The notes under the pieces are model-generated. The model did no database searches. It saw nothing but the letters and a program-made list of their open reading frames with translations, and was not told the DNA's origin. The position numbers and the translations under genes were made by a program. DNA of 54,558 nucleotides from an uncultured Gemmiger sp. (GTDB lineage Bacteria > Bacillota > Clostridia > Oscillospirales > Ruminococcaceae): the NCBI GenBank assembly GCA_944388245.1, contig CALXIA010000011.1:1-54558 (forward strand). The letters are read 5' to 3'. Below, piece after piece: positions 40,604-48,799 of this stretch (its first letter is position 1; each line of letters begins with the position of its first letter).

Positions 40604-42205
40604 ATGGATAAGAATCTGCAAGAGGGCGCGGGGCGTCCCCTCTATATAAATGCGCCCCAAACGATCCCGGCCGCGCCGGTCAAACCGCCTTTTGCCGTTA
40701 CTTCGGCCGAGTTGTGGGCCGCGCTGGGCAGCTACCTGATCGGATTTTTCTATATTCAGTGGGTCTTCTGGAACGCGAACATAGCCGGCGGCTGGCTGGC
40801 CGTCTTCGCGGTGGCCTTCTGCGCCGGGGTGGAGATCTTCTGCCGGGCCATGGGGCATCGCCGGGTTCCCGCCGAAAGCTGGTTCTGGCTGGCCTGCCTG
40901 GGCGCGGTGGCGGTGAGTTTCGCCCTTTGGGGCAGCGTCGGCGCCACGGTGGGCGGCTGGGACATACTGGCGCTCCACGGGCTGGCCGTTTACTGGACCC
41001 TGATCCGCACCGGCTCGCTGAGCGAGGGTGGCACCGGTCCGATGCTGGTACTGGACCTGGCGCGGGGGTTTCTGCTTTACCCCTTCGGCGGCTTTTTCCT
41101 GCGCATCCGCACCCTGCTGGCCCGCATCCGGCGCACAAAGCCCGGCTCCAAGGGCCTGACAGGCGTAGGTCTCGGCCTGGTCGCCGCCATTCCGCTGCTG
41201 GCGATCGCCTACCAGCTGCTGGCGGCGGTGGACGGGAATTTTGCCGCGCTGATCCGGTTCACCATCGACTGGAACTGGCTCAACGGGGAACTGGTGCTGC
41301 GGCTGATCCTGAGTTTGCCGGTAGGGGCCTGGTTGTATGGGCTGGTCGCCTCCTGCCTGCGGGCCCGGCCCGACCCGGCCCTGCCCGCCGAACTGCGCCG
41401 CGCGGCGGAGGAGGCGCGGGTGCTGCCCGCCAGCACTGCCGGCGTCCTGCTGGCCGCGTTGAACGGGCTGTATCTGGCTTTCTTCCTGCTGCAGGGCAGC
41501 TATCTGCTGGGCGGTTTTTTCGGGCGGCTGCCGGCGGGTTTCACCGCCGCGGAGTACGCGGTCAGCGGGTTTGGCGAAGTCTGCCGGCTGATGCTGCTGA
41601 ACCTGGCCGTGCTGGGCGGCTGCGCCAAATTCGGCCGTGTGCCGCTGCGCCGCAGCCGGGTATTGCAGGCGCTGGGCGGGGTGCTGTGTGGTTTCAGCCT
41701 GCTGTTTGTGGCGGTGGCCGCCGCCAAGCTGGGCCTGTATATCCGCCGCTTCGGCCTGACCCCCCGCCGGGTGCTGGCCGCCTGGTTCATTCTGGTGCTG
41801 GGCGCCTGGGCCTGCATCGCCCTGCTCACCCTGCTGCGCCCCATCCGGGCCGTCCGTCTGGCGGTGTGGGTAACGGCGGCGGCTTTTGCGCTGCTCTGCC
41901 TGTCTGGTCCGGACGGCTGGATCGTGCGGGGCAACATCGCCCTGTACGCCCACGGCGTGGTGGACGAGATCGACCCGGATGTGATCGGGCAGTGTACCCG
42001 CTGGGAGGGCCCGCGCCAGCTGGCCCAGCCCCTGCTGGACAGCGGCTGGATGCTGGGCCGCACTGAGGAGGAACTGGTGGACATGCTGGGTTACATGGGC
42101 AGCTCGGGCAGCGGCACCCTGTTCTGGCCTCTGGGCGAGGGCCGGCAGCTGATCGTGACCTTTGACCCGAGCACCGACCTGTCCGCCCGGGCCGAGATCC
42201 GATAA
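40604..42205 (+). CDS. DUF4173/DUF4153-type membrane protein
   Basis: The 533-residue protein has about twelve membrane helices and a C-terminal extracytoplasmic part of about 90 residues (from GNIALYAHGVVDEIDPDVIGQC). The segments LRRAAEEARVLPASTAGVLLAALNGLYLAFFLLQGSYLLGG and FAEVCRLMLLNLA-like runs (GFGEVCRLMLLNLAV) look like DUF4173/DUF4153 proteins, which often travel with DUF2975 and XRE genes. Function unknown. An AAGGAGAA site precedes the ATG. It is the last gene of its operon; a terminator hairpin lies 80 bases on. Confidence 0.8.
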   Translation: MDKNLQEGAGRPLYINAPQTIPAAPVKPPFAVTSAELWAALGSYLIGFFYIQWVFWNANIAGGWLAVFAVAFCAGVEIFCRAMGHRRVPAESWFWLACLGAVAVSFALWGSVGATVGGWDILALHGLAVYWTLIRTGSLSEGGTGPMLVLDLARGFLLYPFGGFFLRIRTLLARIRRTKPGSKGLTGVGLGLVAAIPLLAIAYQLLAAVDGNFAALIRFTIDWNWLNGELVLRLILSLPVGAWLYGLVASCLRARPDPALPAELRRAAEEARVLPASTAGVLLAALNGLYLAFFLLQGSYLLGGFFGRLPAGFTAAEYAVSGFGEVCRLMLLNLAVLGGCAKFGRVPLRRSRVLQALGGVLCGFSLLFVAVAAAKLGLYIRRFGLTPRRVLAAWFILVLGAWACIALLTLLRPIRAVRLAVWVTAAAFALLCLSGPDGWIVRGNIALYAHGVVDEIDPDVIGQCTRWEGPRQLAQPLLDSGWMLGRTEEELVDMLGYMGSSGSGTLFWPLGEGRQLIVTFDPSTDLSARAEIR

Positions 42206-42235
42206 ACGGGATTTCACACATCCCTCACCGGATGC

Positions 42236-42266
42236 TTGCAGAATCCACACAGCGCCACCCTATACT
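42236..42266 (+). promoter_or_regulatory. Possible promoter before the Gld-like operon
   Basis: -35 TTGCAG (42236-42241), 19-base spacer, -10 TATACT (42261-42266). The long spacer weakens the call. The terminator hairpin starts only about 18 bases after the -10. Confidence 0.4.
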
Positions 42267-42283
42267 GATGCAAGACCGATCAA

Positions 42284-42314
42284 GGTCATCCCGGAAGGGA
42301 TGGCCTTTTCTTTT
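42284..42314 (+). terminator. Intrinsic terminator or attenuator before the Gld-like operon
   Basis: 9-bp stem GGTCATCCC (42284-42292) with GGGATGGCC (42297-42305, one G-U pair), a 4-base GGAA loop, then TTTTCTTTT. It ends the DUF4173 operon, or attenuates transcripts from the promoter just upstream. Confidence 0.75.
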
Positions 42315-42332
42315 GCAGAGGAGGGTTTCCCA

Positions 42333-43292
42333 TTGATCCAGGCAGAACACCTGACCCGCCGGTACGGCGCCCGGGTGGCGGTGGAGGATCTTTCCTTTAC
42401 CGTACCTACCGGCCAGATCTGCGGTCTGCTGGGGCCCAACGGCGCCGGCAAAACCACCACCCTGAATGTGCTGACCGGGTATCTCGCGGCCAGCGAGGGC
42501 CGGGTCATCGTCAGCGGGCATGACATTCTGGAGGAGCCTATGGCCGCCCGGCGGCAGCTGGGCTATCTGCCGGAGCAGCCCCCGCTCTACCCGGAGATGA
42601 CGGTGGAGGAATACCTGCGCTTTGTGGCCGAATTGCGGCGGGTGCCCCGTGCGGAGCGTTCCGCCCAGGTGCGCCGTGCCATGAACCGGGTGGCCGCCGC
42701 CGATATGGCCCGCCGGCTGATCCGCAATCTGTCCAAAGGATACCGCCAGCGGGTGGGGCTGGCCGCCGCTCTGCTGGGCGACCCGGAGGTGCTGATCCTG
42801 GACGAACCCACCGTGGGGCTGGACCCGGCCCAGATGATCGAGTTCCGCACCCTGATCCGCCAGCTGGGCCGCAAGCACACGGTGATCCTCTCCAGCCACA
42901 TTTTGAGCGAGGTGAGCGCCGTCTGCGACCAGGTGCTGATCCTGTCCCGGGGGCGGCTGATGGCCCAGGGCACCCCGGACCAGCTGGCCGACCGCCTGGC
43001 GGGCCGTGCCCGGTTACAGATCCTGGTGCTGGGCCAGGCGGACACCGCCGCCGCGGCTGTGAAAGCCCTGGAGGGAGTATGCGAAGTGAAGGCTGACCCG
43101 GAATCGGAAGGCCGGGCCCGTCTGACCGTCACGCTGGACGCAGGGGCCGCGCCGCAGCAACAGGCGGCCGTGAGCCTGGCTTTGGCCGCCGCCGGCTGCG
43201 CGGTGCTGCGGCTGGAGGCCGAGGCTATGAGCCTGGAAGAGGTATTTTTGCAGCTGACCGAAACACCGCAGGAGGGAGACCAGGAAGAATGA
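42333..43292 (+). CDS. ABC transporter ATP-binding protein (GldA-like)
   Basis: The 319-residue ATPase (from this start) has Walker A GPNGAGKTT (34-42), a Q-loop followed by LGYLPEQPPLYPEMTVEEYLRF, the signature LSKGYRQRVGLAAAL, Walker B VLILDEPTVGLDPAQ and the H-loop ILSSHILSEV. A C-terminal extension of about 90 residues resembles DUF4162. The GldA/CcmA/NatA class drives ABC-2 permeases. I chose the TTG at 42333 because GAGGAGGG lies eight bases before it; an ATG at 42300 would begin inside the terminator hairpin with no ribosome site at a good distance. It overlaps the permease gene by four bases. Confidence 0.9.
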   Translation: MIQAEHLTRRYGARVAVEDLSFTVPTGQICGLLGPNGAGKTTTLNVLTGYLAASEGRVIVSGHDILEEPMAARRQLGYLPEQPPLYPEMTVEEYLRFVAELRRVPRAERSAQVRRAMNRVAAADMARRLIRNLSKGYRQRVGLAAALLGDPEVLILDEPTVGLDPAQMIEFRTLIRQLGRKHTVILSSHILSEVSAVCDQVLILSRGRLMAQGTPDQLADRLAGRARLQILVLGQADTAAAAVKALEGVCEVKADPESEGRARLTVTLDAGAAPQQQAAVSLALAAAGCAVLRLEAEAMSLEEVFLQLTETPQEGDQEE

Positions 43293-44152
43293 GCGCGATC
43301 TTCAAGCGGGAATGGAAATGTATGTTCAGCGGGATGCTGGGCTACGCCCTCTGTGCCGCCTATGTGCTGGTGGGCGGGCTGTATTTCTGGGTATACAACC
43401 TGCTGAACCTGTACCCCGACTTTGGCTACACCCTCTACGGCACCACCTTTGCCATGCTGGTGTTCATCCCCATCCTGACCATGCGCAGCCTGGCGGAGGA
43501 GCGCCGCTCCCACACCGATCAGCTGCTCCTCACCGCGCCGGTGGGCGTTCCTTCCCTGGTGGCGGGCAAATATCTGGCGATGGCGGCTGTGTTCACGGTA
43601 CCGGTGGCGATCCTGGGGCTTTGTCCGCTGGTGATGCGGCTGTACGGCACGGTCAGCCTGCCCAAAGCGTATGGCGCGCTGCTGGGCTACTGGCTGCTGG
43701 GCTGCGCGGGCATCGCCATCGGCCTGTTTTTCAGCGGGCTGACCGACAGCCCCATCATCGCCGCCCTGTCCACCTTTGGGGTGCTGCTGCTGAGTTATCT
43801 GATGCCCGGCATCCAGAGCCTGTTTGCCGTGGGCAGCCTGCTGGCACTGGGGGTGTTCGGGCTGCTGGCCGCGCTGGCCGGCCTGCTGGCCGGCATCCGA
43901 AGCCGCAGCCTGATGCTGGGCATGCTGGTATTTCTGGCCCTGTGCGCCGCTTTACTTGCCCTCTACGCGCTGCGCAGCGCCACCCTCACCAGCGCTTTTA
44001 CCGCTCTTCTGGGGGCACTGGGGCTGTTCACACCCTTTGAGAATTTTATCTACGGGATCTTCAGCATCCCGGCGGTGATCTACTATCTGAGCATTACAGC
44101 GCTGTTTTTGTTCCTGGCGGGCCAGGGACTGGAAAAGCGCCGCTGGAGTTGA
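43289..44152 (+). CDS. ABC-2 type permease (GldF-like)
   Basis: The 287-residue protein has six or seven membrane helices and the ABC-2/GldF marks FKREWKCMFSGMLGYALCA at the N-terminus and LTMRSLAEERRSHTDQLLLTAPVG in the first cytoplasmic loop. It has the typical place between the ATPase and a GldG-like protein, with four-base overlap upstream. In Bacteroidetes, GldA-F-G support gliding; here the system must do something else, as no other gliding genes are seen. Confidence 0.88.
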   Translation: MSAIFKREWKCMFSGMLGYALCAAYVLVGGLYFWVYNLLNLYPDFGYTLYGTTFAMLVFIPILTMRSLAEERRSHTDQLLLTAPVGVPSLVAGKYLAMAAVFTVPVAILGLCPLVMRLYGTVSLPKAYGALLGYWLLGCAGIAIGLFFSGLTDSPIIAALSTFGVLLLSYLMPGIQSLFAVGSLLALGVFGLLAALAGLLAGIRSRSLMLGMLVFLALCAALLALYALRSATLTSAFTALLGALGLFTPFENFIYGIFSIPAVIYYLSITALFLFLAGQGLEKRRWS

Positions 44153-44166
44153 AAGGAGGCCCGCGC

Positions 44167-45663
44167 ATGGGAAAGAAGCCCCGCGGAGAACGGCCAAAGC
44201 GCCGCTTTTTCCTTCCTCTGCCCGGTCGGCCCACCGCCCGGGTATTCCGCAACGGTTCAGCCGCCACGCTGCTGACCGTGCTGGCGGTAACGGCTACTGT
44301 GCTGGTGAATCTGATCGCCCGGGCCCTGCCCGCCTCGGTCGGCCAGTTTGACTTGAGCGAGACCGGACTGTATACCCTGGGGGATGTATCGCTGGGAATC
44401 TTGGACCAGCTGGATCAGGACGTGACCATCTACTATCTGGCCCAGACCGGCACCGTGGACAGCAACGTGACCGCTCTGCTGGACCAGTATGCCGGGCACA
44501 GCGGCCACATCCGCTGGCAGCAGAAGGATCCGGCCCTATACCCCGGGTTCGCCCGCCAGATGGGGGTGGAGGACGCCACCGACGGCAGCCTGATCGTGAC
44601 CAGCGGCGAGCGCACCAAACTGGTGGACAGCAGCCTGCTCTACACCAACGAATTCGACTACGATACCTACACTACTGTGGCCAGCTTTGACGCAGAAAAT
44701 CAGATCACCAGCGCGCTGCAATATGTGACCGGCGGCGAACTGCCGGTAGTATACCAGCTGACCGGGCACGGGGAGATGGCGCTCTCCGGCGGGGTGCAGC
44801 AGGCGCTGGCATTGCAGAATGTGGAACTGCGGGACTTGAATCTGCTGACCGAGGACATTCCGGAGGACGCCTACGCGCTGGTGATCTGCGCCCCCGGCTC
44901 GGATTTTGCCCTGGAAGACGTGGAAGCGCTGCGCACCTGGCTGCTGGATGGCGGCCGGATGCTGGTCTGCACCGATCCTGGGGCGGACACCCCCAATCTG
45001 GACAGCCTGATGGAGGACTGGGGGCTCAGCCGGATCGACGGATTGGTCATCGAGGGCAGCAGCTCCCACTATCTGCAGGGCGCGTCCTATTATCTGCTGC
45101 CGGACCGGGGCAGCCATCCCATCAACGACGCGGTTGAAGAGGGGCTGTATGTGCTGGCTCCGGAGGCACAGGCCATCCGGGTGGCGGATTCGCTGCCCGA
45201 GGGGGTGGCGGTGACCGAACTGCTGACCACCAGCGACAGCGCCTACAACAAGGCCGACGGCTACGACATGGCCACACTGGACAAAGAGGAGGGGGACGAG
45301 ACCGGCCGGTTCGCGCTGGCGGTAGCCGCCACCCTGGGCGCGGCGGACGGCGACGACGAAGAGGCGGCGGGCGACAGCGGGCCGGAAAGCCGGCTTGTCT
45401 GGCTGAGCTGCCCGACGCTGTTCATGACCGACGAACTGGACACGATCACCGCCGGCGGCAACGGACAGTTTGTGCTGGGCTGTGTAAGCTGGCTGGCCGA
45501 CCAGGACACCACCTCCCTGATCGCCGCCAAGAGCCTGATGCTGGAGGGGTTGAGTTTGAGTTCCGGCCAGGTGAGCCTGTGGGCTGGCATTTTCCTGGTG
45601 CTCATTCCGCTGACGCTGCTCATCCTGGGCATCGTGGTGACCCTGAAACGGAGGAGACGCTGA
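44167..45663 (+). CDS. GldG-like auxiliary ABC protein
   Basis: The 498-residue protein has a basic cytoplasmic tail, a first membrane helix (about 31-51, ATLLTVLAVTATVLVNLIARAL), a large extracytoplasmic domain and a second helix near the end (about 470-492), closing KRRRR. The N-terminal DLSETGLYTLGDVSLGILDQLDQDVTIYYL and the GGRMLVCTDPGA and TDELDTI segments match the GldG/DUF4350 family (ABC-type uncharacterised transport auxiliary). The start at 44167 follows AAAGGAGG; the frame is open to a TTG at 44149 that overlaps the permease stop. It overlaps the next ATG by one base (TGATG). Confidence 0.85.
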   Translation: MGKKPRGERPKRRFFLPLPGRPTARVFRNGSAATLLTVLAVTATVLVNLIARALPASVGQFDLSETGLYTLGDVSLGILDQLDQDVTIYYLAQTGTVDSNVTALLDQYAGHSGHIRWQQKDPALYPGFARQMGVEDATDGSLIVTSGERTKLVDSSLLYTNEFDYDTYTTVASFDAENQITSALQYVTGGELPVVYQLTGHGEMALSGGVQQALALQNVELRDLNLLTEDIPEDAYALVICAPGSDFALEDVEALRTWLLDGGRMLVCTDPGADTPNLDSLMEDWGLSRIDGLVIEGSSSHYLQGASYYLLPDRGSHPINDAVEEGLYVLAPEAQAIRVADSLPEGVAVTELLTTSDSAYNKADGYDMATLDKEEGDETGRFALAVAATLGAADGDDEEAAGDSGPESRLVWLSCPTLFMTDELDTITAGGNGQFVLGCVSWLADQDTTSLIAAKSLMLEGLSLSSGQVSLWAGIFLVLIPLTLLILGIVVTLKRRRR

Positions 45664-46280
45664 TGAAACAAAAACGGCTGCTGCTGGCCGGCATGATCGG
45701 TCTGGTGGCGCTTCTGGGGGTCGGCCTGGCGCTGGTGAGCCTGCTGGCCCGGGAGCCGGAAACCGAACCGGATACCACCATTGCTCTGACCGACTACGCC
45801 CCGGCAGATATCACCGCGATCCAGTACACCCGCGAGGGCGAGACGGTGGAACTGGCGCTGGTGACCGAGACGGTGGAGACTGCCGATGCCAGCACTGGCG
45901 AAGCCGTCACCGAGGAGGAAAGCCGCTGGGTACTGGCCGACCGGCCGGAAGAAACGGTGGATCAGACGCTGGTCAACAGCATGACCACAGCGCTGGGCAC
46001 CCTGACCACTACCCGGGATCTGGGCGAGAACGGGAGCCTGGCCCAATTCGGGCTGGATGAACCGTCTCTGACGGTGCAGGCCACCGCCAACAGCACGGAA
46101 CACTGCTACTACTTCGGTGACACCAACCCGGTGACCGGCGAGGTCTACCTGATGGTGGAGGGTGCGACCAGCCTGTACACCGTGCGCTACACCAGCCTGA
46201 ACGTGTTCCAGTACAGTGCGGACGATCTGGTACAGGTCATCACCGCCGATGTACAGCCGGAATCGTCCCTTGCAGAATGA
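45663..46280 (+). CDS. DUF4340 domain protein
   Basis: The 205-residue protein has a signal anchor helix (about 7-28, LLLAGMIGLVALLGVGLALVSLLA) and an extracytoplasmic domain with FGLDEPSLTVQATA and YYFGDTNPVTGEVYLMVEG, the hallmarks of DUF4340. Such proteins follow GldG-like genes and are thought to form part of the same complex. Its start overlaps the GldG-like stop by one base, so the two are coupled. It is the last gene of the four-gene unit; a strong terminator follows. Confidence 0.85.
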   Translation: MKQKRLLLAGMIGLVALLGVGLALVSLLAREPETEPDTTIALTDYAPADITAIQYTREGETVELALVTETVETADASTGEAVTEEESRWVLADRPEETVDQTLVNSMTTALGTLTTTRDLGENGSLAQFGLDEPSLTVQATANSTEHCYYFGDTNPVTGEVYLMVEGATSLYTVRYTSLNVFQYSADDLVQVITADVQPESSLAE

Positions 46281-46299
46281 CCCAATGCTCTTCTTTTTC

Positions 46300-46336
46300 A
46301 GAGCGGCACAGCAGGCGCTGTGCCGCTCTGTTTTTT
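46300..46336 (+). terminator. Intrinsic terminator of the Gld-like operon
   Basis: 13-bp stem AGAGCGGCACAGC/GCTGTGCCGCTCT (46300-46329, 4-base loop) then G and six T. Confidence 0.92.
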
Positions 46337-46414
46337 GTGCAGCAATTCACTTTTGGGCCTCTCTGCCCATTCTCTTTGCTTCCTGATATGGTTTCACAAT
46401 CTACAAGGTCTCTC

Positions 46415-46442
46415 TTGCACAGGCGCAAAAACGAGGTATAAT
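46415..46442 (+). promoter_or_regulatory. Promoter of the ECF sigma operon
   Basis: -35 TTGCAC (46415-46420), 16-base spacer, -10 TATAAT (46437-46442). The leader of about 110 bases is AT-rich. Confidence 0.65.
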
Positions 46443-46555
46443 AATACAAACGGTTCCTTTTTTGCCTCATGCCTTAATAAAATAATAAATTTTTTTGCCG
46501 GCCTGCAATAAACCGCCTGCGCCGTGCATTACCAAGATGACAGGAGCGAAAAGTC

Positions 46556-47137
46556 ATGCTGACAAGCCTATTGGCAATCAACGCCTCGCAGCCCGCCGCG
46601 CAACACAGTTCAGAACTGGAACAGCTGCTGCGCGGGGTGGCCGCCGGAGACCGGGAATCTCTGGCCGAGCTGTACAGCCGCACCCGGGCGGCCGTGTACG
46701 GGCTGGCGTTGTCCTACCTGAAAAACGGGCAGGATGCCCAGGACATTACCCAGGACACATTTGTTCGGGTATGGGAAAAAGCTGGGCAGTATCGCTCTCA
46801 GGGAAAGCCCTTGAGTTGGCTGCTTGCCATTGCGCGGAATCTGGCGCTGATGAAGCTGCGCAGCGCGCAACGCACAGACCTGCTTGCAGAAGACGAATGG
46901 CTGCTTGTACCGGCGCAGGACTCCCCCTTGACAGCCGAAGACCGGCATCTGCTGGATCTGGCGGTCAACGCGCTGGCCGATGATGAACGTCGAGTGGTCA
47001 TGCTTCACGCCGTAGCCGGCTTGAAGCACCGGGAAATCGCCAGCTTATTGGAAATGCCGCTGGCCACCGTCCTGTCAAAATATCACCGCGCATTGAAGAA
47101 AATGAAGCAGCGGCTGAAAGGAGATGAGGCGCAATGA
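46556..47137 (+). CDS. ECF RNA polymerase sigma factor
   Basis: The 193-residue protein has sigma region 2 (ESLAELYSRTRAAVYGLALSYLKNGQDAQDITQDTFVRVWEKAGQYRS type, about 28-82, split here by family motif) and region 4 (LLDLAVNALADDERRVVMLHAVAGLKHREIASLLEMPLATVLSKYHRALKKMKQ-like helix-turn-helix, about 120-180), with no region 3, so it is an ECF (group 4) sigma factor and not SigI. It recruits RNA polymerase to a small set of stress genes. A GGAGCG site precedes the ATG. It overlaps the next gene by four bases (ATGA), the usual sigma and anti-sigma arrangement. Confidence 0.93.
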   Translation: MLTSLLAINASQPAAQHSSELEQLLRGVAAGDRESLAELYSRTRAAVYGLALSYLKNGQDAQDITQDTFVRVWEKAGQYRSQGKPLSWLLAIARNLALMKLRSAQRTDLLAEDEWLLVPAQDSPLTAEDRHLLDLAVNALADDERRVVMLHAVAGLKHREIASLLEMPLATVLSKYHRALKKMKQRLKGDEAQ

Positions 47138-48720
47138 CCAATCAGGAATTGGAGACACGGCTTCGGCAAGCAACACAACATGCCGTCCCGGACGATCTGG
47201 ACGCGATCCTCTCCCGATGTGACAGCCCCACGAAAGGAACTGTGATTTTAATGGAAGAGAAGAGAAGGTTTAATCCCAAGGCCGGACTGTGGATCGCGGC
47301 CGCCGCCTGTGCCGCCCTCGCGCTGGGCGTGGCGGGCTTTGGACTGGGCGCGAATTGGCAGGCTGGCAGTCAGGTAGCCAGCATCGTGTCGCTGGATGTG
47401 AACCCCAGCGTAGTGTTGGAAGTGAACAATAAAGAACAGGTTCTGAACGCCCTGGCCATGAACAACGACGGGCAAACGGTTCTGGGCGATATGGACCTGA
47501 AGGGCAGCCAGTTGAACGTGGCGGTGAACGCCATCGTGGGTTCGATGGTCAAAAACGGTTATCTGGATGAACTGGCCAACTCGATCCTGATCACCGTGGA
47601 AGACGAAAATGCCGCCCGCGGGCAGGCGCTGCAGCAGACTTTGACCCAGGAGGTCAGCGAAGCGCTGGCCGCCAACGCGCAGAACGGCGCGATCCTTTCT
47701 CAGACAGTCGATCCCAGCAACGCCGCCCTGCAGCAGAAAGCCGATGAATACGGCATCACCTTGGGCAAAGCTACCCTGATCCAGTCCATGGTGGATCAGA
47801 ACACCCAGCTTCGGTTTGAGGATCTGGCCGGCCTGACCGTGAACGAATTGAATCTGCTGGCCGCCAACGCCAAAAACACCCCGACCCAGGTTGTCTCTAC
47901 CGGTATCGCCAGCGATGACGCCTACATCGGCGTGGAAGCCGCTAAAACCGCGGCGTATGCCCATGCCGGCGTGAACGCGGCGGACGTGGTCGGCGTTCAG
48001 GTGGATTTCGACTACGAGCGCGGCCAGATGGTTTATGAACTGGAATTCTATGTGAACGGCGTGGAATACGAATATGATGTGAACGCATCCACCGGCGAAA
48101 TCGTAAAATACGAGCAGGACCACAAGATGGTCGCTGTCCAGCCGCAGAGCACCCCGGTTTCCCAGAGCACTCCGGTTCCGCAGGCCACTCAAGCCCCGCA
48201 GGCTACTCAGGCCCCCCAGGCCACCCAGGCTCCCCAGAGCACACCTGTTCCCCAGACCACTACCCAGCAGCAAGCCCCCCAAGGCACTCTGACCAGCCAG
48301 CAGGCCCAGGAAAAGGCGTTTGCCCATGCGGGCGTGGACGCCTCCAACGTGACGGTGACCAAGTGCCAGCTGGATTGGGATGACGGGTACCAGATATATG
48401 AGATCGAATTCTGGTCCGGCAACGTCGAATACGATTACGAGATCGACGCCACCACCGGTACCGTCTTCAAGCGGGAGCAGCAGACCCACGCAGTGAGTAT
48501 CGGCCAGGTGATCACCGCCGCGCAGGCTCGTGACGCCGCTCTTGCCGCCGCCGGCCTGTCCCTGAACGATGTGTGGGATCTGGACATCAGCGATGAGCTG
48601 GACGAACGCACTCCTCATTACGAAGTGGAATTCAAGTGTGCCAACGGCGAGTATGAGTATTATATCAACGCCCAGGACGGCAGTGTAATCAACTACCGTC
48701 AGGAGTCCTATCACCGTTGA
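47134..48720 (+). CDS. RsgI-like membrane anti-sigma candidate with PepSY domains
   Basis: The 528-residue protein has a short cytoplasmic N-terminus (1-50, where an anti-sigma domain would be), one membrane helix (about 51-71) and an RsgI-like middle domain (ASIVSLDVNPSVVLEVN-type start near 82, through about 235). Then come three PepSY-type repeats (about 255-335, 390-460 and 465-525, each with AHAGV-type helix and YEYDVNASTGEIV or YEIDATTGTVF strands). A Gln/Pro/Thr/Ala linker (about 340-385, repeated QATQAP) separates the first from the second. It overlaps the ECF sigma gene by four bases. The N-terminal part shows no clear zinc finger. Confidence 0.82.
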   Translation: MTNQELETRLRQATQHAVPDDLDAILSRCDSPTKGTVILMEEKRRFNPKAGLWIAAAACAALALGVAGFGLGANWQAGSQVASIVSLDVNPSVVLEVNNKEQVLNALAMNNDGQTVLGDMDLKGSQLNVAVNAIVGSMVKNGYLDELANSILITVEDENAARGQALQQTLTQEVSEALAANAQNGAILSQTVDPSNAALQQKADEYGITLGKATLIQSMVDQNTQLRFEDLAGLTVNELNLLAANAKNTPTQVVSTGIASDDAYIGVEAAKTAAYAHAGVNAADVVGVQVDFDYERGQMVYELEFYVNGVEYEYDVNASTGEIVKYEQDHKMVAVQPQSTPVSQSTPVPQATQAPQATQAPQATQAPQSTPVPQTTTQQQAPQGTLTSQQAQEKAFAHAGVDASNVTVTKCQLDWDDGYQIYEIEFWSGNVEYDYEIDATTGTVFKREQQTHAVSIGQVITAAQARDAALAAAGLSLNDVWDLDISDELDERTPHYEVEFKCANGEYEYYINAQDGSVINYRQESYHR

Positions 48721-48739
48721 TTCGCTTATAAAACCAAAC

Positions 48740-48787
48740 GCCGCCGGGCGAAACAGCAACGTCTGTTTTGCCCGGCGGCCATTTTTT
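48740..48787. terminator. Bidirectional terminator between RsgI-like and ktrA genes
   Basis: GCCGCCGGGC (48740-48749) with GCCCGGCGGC (48770-48779), an inner AACAG/CTGTT pairing, then CATTTTTT on the plus strand. The genes are convergent. Confidence 0.88.
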
Positions 48788-48799
48788 ACTGGCAGATTT

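Noticed and set aside
48130-48300. Possible CRISPR-like or satellite repeat
   Set aside because: In-frame Pro/Gln linker of a protein, with no spacers.
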